From Bin55 sp965116055 (GTDB lineage: Bacteria > Pseudomonadota > Gammaproteobacteria > Pseudomonadales > Azotimanducaceae), in contig OZ220466.1 of the NCBI GenBank assembly GCA_965116055.1, positions 2,666,001 through 2,730,000 of the forward strand: a DNA stretch of 64,000 nt. The letters run 5' to 3'. The notes below the pieces were generated by a model that had not been told where the DNA came from, made no database searches, and saw nothing but the letters and a program-made list of their open reading frames with translations. Positions 61,701-64,000 of this stretch are shown piece after piece. Position numbers and translations under genes: made by a program. Numbering within the stretch: position 1 is the stretch's first letter; every line of letters begins with the position of its first letter.

Positions 61701-64000
61701 ATGAAGGCCTTCCACCGTGAGTCGATGCCCCGCCACAGCTGCCGTCGCCACCATCGGGTCGGCCACCGCCACCGTCAGCGCCAACGGCTCGTCCGTATCC
61801 GGATCCCGGAACAGCGCGCTCGCGTCATACATCAAGTCATGGATGCGGGTCAGGGTTTGGGGGCCTACCGCCGTCGCCACCACCGGGTCAACGTTGACCA
61901 CCGCGACCGTCACGGTCGTCATCGCCTGACCGCCGTCATGGTCCGTCGCGTGCACGGTCACGGCCGTTTCACCCACCGCCAACCCCGTCAGCGTCAGCAG
62001 ACCGTCCGCCAGGTCAATCGCGCCGACCGCCACGATACCATCATCCGCCACCGTCGCTTCCAGCGTCGCCAGCTCGCCGTCCGCGTCCACAAAGGTGTCA
62101 CTGACATCCACCGTCAGCGGGTCAATCCGATCAAGCGCTTGCGGCGCCACATCCATCGCCACTGTCGGCGCCACATTGACCACCGTCGCTTCCAGCGTCG
62201 AGGTCGCCGTCGCCCCGTGCGGGTCCGTCGCCGTCAACTGGATATCCACCTCGCCCAGCGCCACGCCCGCCAGCGTCAACGTCGTGCCAGCCACCGTGGC
62301 CGTCGCGCGGGCCGCGCCCTCGCCCACCGGCGTCGCCGTGATGACCAGGCCGTCCGCGCCGTCGTCCGTATCGGTGAACAGCCCGCCGAGATCCACCGCC
62401 TGCGGCGTCACGCGATCCAGCGTCCGCGCCGCCAACGGCTGCGCTTCCGCCGGCGCCGCATTCACCGTGATGGCCTGACTCACCGAGGTCTTGTTGCCCG
62501 CCTGATCCGTCGCCGTCAACGTCAGCGTCGCCATCCCCGAGGCCCGACCTACCAACGTCGCCGTCGCGCCATCATTGGTCACCACCACCAGCAGCACAGC
62601 CTCGTCCGACGTCATCGCCTGCGGCAGGCCCACCATATCGCCTTCATCCGGATCCGTAAACAATCCCGTCAAGGTCAGATCGAATGTCTCCCCAACGTTC
62701 AACGTGTGGGACGCCGGCAGCCGCGCCATGAACGCATCCTTGTCCGCCACTGGCGGCCGATTCGTCGTCACCTTTACCATGAACGTCAACGACACCGTGC
62801 CGCCCTCGCCATCATCCGCCGTCAACGTGATCGTCGCCATCCCTTCGCTCAGACCGTGAATTGTCAACTGATCCAGACCGCTCACCGTCACCGTGGCCAC
62901 CTGCTTCATGGAGGAGGCAGCATCCACTTTCAACCGGTCGCCGTCCTCGTCCGTGAAATAGCCGCCGACCGCCAGCGTCAGCGAGCCGCCGACCGCCACC
63001 ACCTGATCCGCAATCGTCATCGGCTTCCCGGCCGCGTCCAACTTCACCATCGGCATATCGTTCACGTCGGTCACGATCACGTGCACCTGCACCGTGCCGC
63101 TCTTGTCCCAACCGTCGTCCAGCGTCAACGTCAACGTATGACGATCCTGCTGTTCCGCATTCAGCCGCGCCTTCGTCCGCAATCCCAACTCGCTCGCCAC
63201 CTTGCGACAATGATTGCTCACTGTCATCTTTGGCGGCAACGCACAGAGACTGCTCTCGCCACCGTCAATCTTGCCGTTCTTGTTCGCATCCACACGACCC
63301 ACGCGCACCGCCTCGAACAACTCGCTGTCCACCGTCGCCTGCACCTCGTCCGCCGAGTCCGCATCCATATAGGTGATCGTCGTCGCCAGGAACGTCCCCA
63401 CCGGCGCATCCTCCGCCACGCTCATGCCGAACGACCGCACCCCCGCCGGCTCGAAACTCGGCGCCACATTCGTCGCCCGTACCTTCAGCGTGAACGTCGC
63501 ATCCTTCGACAACTTGCCGTCCGACGCCGTCACCGTGATGGTGTACGTCTTTTCCGCGGTCGCCGTCGCCCCCTTGCCCGTCAGAATCAGGTCGCGACCC
63601 TCGATCTTCACCAGATCCTCGCGCAGGTTCGAATACGCGCTGAACGTCAGCGGATCACCTTCCGGATCGATGAACAGACTCGCCAACTCGATCGGATCCG
63701 ACTTCTCGTCGTTCGTCAACCGCACCGTCCCCAGCGCCTTCACCGCCTCCGCATCGGTCTCCAGTTCGTTCACGTCCTTCACCGTCACCGTGATCGGAAT
63801 CGTCACCGTGTCATACCCGTCGCTCGCCTGCAACCGCACCGTCGCCATCTTCCCCGCCGGCAATTTCTCGTAATCCACGAGCGCGCCCGTCAACGACACG
63901 TTCCCCGAGTTGTCCTTGTATTTCCAGCAACTGCCGCCGTCAGCCAGCGTGTACGTCGCATACTTCTTCGCCGGACACGGCGACCCCACGACCTTGTAGT
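58794..64000 (-). CDS. Giant cadherin-like repeat autotransporter adhesin (5' end beyond window)
   Basis: At least 1734 residues; the frame is still open at the window edge (TAC AAG GTC GTG...), so the GTG at 63989 is not the true start. The first 400 residues shown carry cadherin/Ig-like units (VKDVNELETDAEAV, LFIDPEGDPLTFSA, VTDVNDMPMV, GGYFTDEDGDRLKV) and a DANKNGKIDGGES calcium-loop-like stretch. Eight tandem units of about 92 residues follow, then a linker (LKAVAAQSLAGFGRALLASA) and a C-terminal barrel of about 300 residues ending VGLHATVRF, the outer-membrane barrel terminus. It should be a secreted, surface-anchored adhesin. Base composition is clearly GC-richer than the rest of the window, and a strong terminator follows the stop. 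The barrel is paralogous to that of the protein at 6043. Confidence 0.9.
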   Translation of the reverse strand, partial: YKVVGSPCPAKKYATYTLADGGSCWKYKDNSGNVSLTGALVDYEKLPAGKMATVRLQASDGYDTVTIPITVTVKDVNELETDAEAVKALGTVRLTNDEKSDPIELASLFIDPEGDPLTFSAYSNLREDLVKIEGRDLILTGKGATATAEKTYTITVTASDGKLSKDATFTLKVRATNVAPSFEPAGVRSFGMSVAEDAPVGTFLATTITYMDADSADEVQATVDSELFEAVRVGRVDANKNGKIDGGESSLCALPPKMTVSNHCRKVASELGLRTKARLNAEQQDRHTLTLTLDDGWDKSGTVQVHVIVTDVNDMPMVKLDAAGKPMTIADQVVAVGGSLTLAVGGYFTDEDGDRLKVDAASSMKQVATVTVSGLDQLTIHGLSEGMATITLTADDGEGGTVSLTFMVKVTTNRPPVADKDAFMARLPASHTLNVGETFDLTLTGLFTDPDEGDMVGLPQAMTSDEAVLLVVVTNDGATATLVGRASGMATLTLTATDQAGNKTSVSQAITVNAAPAEAQPLAARTLDRVTPQAVDLGGLFTDTDDGADGLVITATPVGEGAARATATVAGTTLTLAGVALGEVDIQLTATDPHGATATSTLEATVVNVAPTVAMDVAPQALDRIDPLTVDVSDTFVDADGELATLEATVADDGIVAVGAIDLADGLLTLTGLAVGETAVTVHATDHDGGQAMTTVTVAVVNVDPVVATAVGPQTLTRIHDLMYDASALFRDPDTDEPLALTVAVADPMVATAAVAGHRLTVEGLHVGLTTVTVMATDVDGGTAAHEFVVAVENVTPTVAQGLTDQTFDRRAPLGLDLTGTFMDDDGAIRQVMATVADPSIATARVDDTLLTIEALTVGTTAVTLTATDDHGAMVSDTFAATVINLAPVVAEAVADQTTTRVDDVVLDVGSTFHDPDSAAPLHVTVSVADGMYVDAQLEGTRLTLQGLQVGQGQVTLTARDADGGMATTMFRMTIENVVPEVAQALVDQEMNRRAPLTLDVASTFQDEDDGPTALTLTVMTADSGVAEAMLQGSQLTLTARAVGATEVMLTATDANGASVTDTFKVTVLNVAPVVAAAVMDQTITRVADVALDVSGAFSDPDTDEPLTVTVTTAEATLVAATLGADHRLTLRGLAVGETVLTLTATDMDGGHVMDEVQVTVANVAPQVANSLSPLVLEVGGAAATPTIEGLFSDDGDALTYMVATADTGIAAAALAGTQARVSPIARGTTTLTITATDPHGGEATVTGSVTVGDGALKAVAAQSLAGFGRALLASASSSVGARLTTDARSADLTLDAWLDEWAPRDPAAASRTVVEQGAAAWQLVHAVNTPGSTGASLGTSGMDQLQSQFGQRFALNLGSNEDASRWSVWGDVDRQAYEGSGYDGTATSVYLGADVAVAECWLLGLAVARQGGDSDYAWGTAAQAMDMQLTTVLPYASYRPSEHTSLWGVAGFGRGELDTTVAGTATASGSDLRSQLTMAGVHHALTQWGRMDVSMRGDAGLVAVETANGAGAADNLAADVHRFRLGLEGSFSTDTGEGGMLEPFGQVNVRTDGGDGETGSGLELAGGIRMTTPAFTLEAQGRTLALHGADDYRESGFSLLATFNPSAQATGISVTVAPRWGADAVGTGILWEDTLRVGQSYGALTGMANGGAQASLETQVGYGLLVARERYLLTPFVDVRMSDGTRRELLVGASVRPWVRQAKDLDVRLAAGRVDERPGVSHSQVGLHATVRF
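60240..62460 (-). repeat. Tandem Ig/cadherin-like repeats, about 276 bp (92 residues) each, in alternating types
   Basis: Eight units, each opening with N-(V/L/A)-x-P-x-V-A (NVAPTVA, NVDPVVA, NVTPTVA, NLAPVVA, NVVPEVA, NVAPVVA, NVAPQVA, with a NAAP unit first). Two kinds alternate: type a has DRxxPL and a D-x-D-G loop (DRIDPL, DRRAPL, NRRAPL), type b has TR(I/V)xD(L/V) and DPDTDEPL or DPDSAAPL. The higher-order period is therefore about 184 residues. The last unit is shorter and divergent. Confidence 0.8.

Noticed and set aside
60240..62460. Regular repeats as a CRISPR array
   Set aside because: Repeats are about 276 bp, divergent, and lie inside a continuous coding frame.

Overview
The window reads as a chromosomal segment of a Gram-negative gammaproteobacterium of roughly 50% GC. 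Evidence: a lipid A/KDO/peptidoglycan block (msbA-lpxK, kdsB, murB, galU), ExbB/ExbD, an RNase E with a long basic tail, an EnvZ/OmpR pair, a TRAP transporter, an RND pump and autotransporter-type surface proteins. Genus cannot be told from sequence alone. Many genes are for acyl-CoA or carboxylic-acid catabolism (acyl-CoA synthetase, two crotonases, thiolase, MaoC pair, HpcH/HpaI aldolase, luciferase-like oxidoreductase, four SDRs), suggesting an aerobic heterotroph.

Layout. 1-5.3 kb: a truncated TPP enzyme, a small unknown protein, and a nuclease-helicase operon (VRR-NUC/FAN1-like protein, then a RecB-nuclease/XPD-DinG helicase fusion). 5.4-8.2 kb: a Cys-rich HvfA-like secreted peptide and a short autotransporter-like protein. 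8.8-17.3 kb: aldolase, CoA ligase, 2-hydroxyacid dehydrogenase, phosphopantetheinyl transferase beside tRNA-Leu(UAG), SDR, pyrE, and a hydrolase coupled to a CinA-like/nucleotidyltransferase fusion. 17.3-19.8 kb: an accessory patch with a 120-bp MITE and an EcoRV-type restriction-modification system whose methylase is intact while the endonuclease carries two frameshifts. 19.9-26.7 kb: crotonase/LLM/SDR operon, flavin reductase, membrane-anchored glutamate synthase-like protein, DUF5916 outer-membrane protein. 27-28.4 kb: a Panacea (DUF4065) antitoxin with a two-TM candidate toxin, plus a decayed second Panacea copy. 29.4-31.7 kb: a GC-richer patch with a Fic protein and remnants. 31.7-37.5 kb: MaoC pair, crotonase, envZ/ompR, thiolase. 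38.4-41.3 kb: rne.

41.3-53.2 kb is one tightly packed minus-strand run: redoxin - TatT - dctP - dctQ - dctM - galU - exbB - exbD - msbA::lpxK - kdsB - thioesterase - alkB - murB. Most junctions overlap or are separated by a few bases, so envelope synthesis, a TPR-assisted TRAP importer and a thiol-redox lipoprotein may be co-expressed. Two points stand out: MsbA and LpxK are fused in one 965-residue frame, and the redoxin has an in-frame UGA exactly at the first Cys of its CxxC motif, followed by a hairpin that fits a bacterial SECIS, so it is probably an unannotated selenoprotein. 53.4-57.7 kb: a two-gene RND efflux system. 57.7-58.8 kb: a second, inverted copy of the same MITE. 58.8-64 kb: the 3' part of a very large, GC-richer repetitive autotransporter adhesin that runs off the window.

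The strongest candidates for something undescribed are the UxxC lipoprotein selenoprotein, the MsbA::LpxK fusion, the 120-bp MITE family with exact 5-bp target duplications, the PanA/two-TM toxin pair with its decayed twin, and the orphan HvfA-like peptide.
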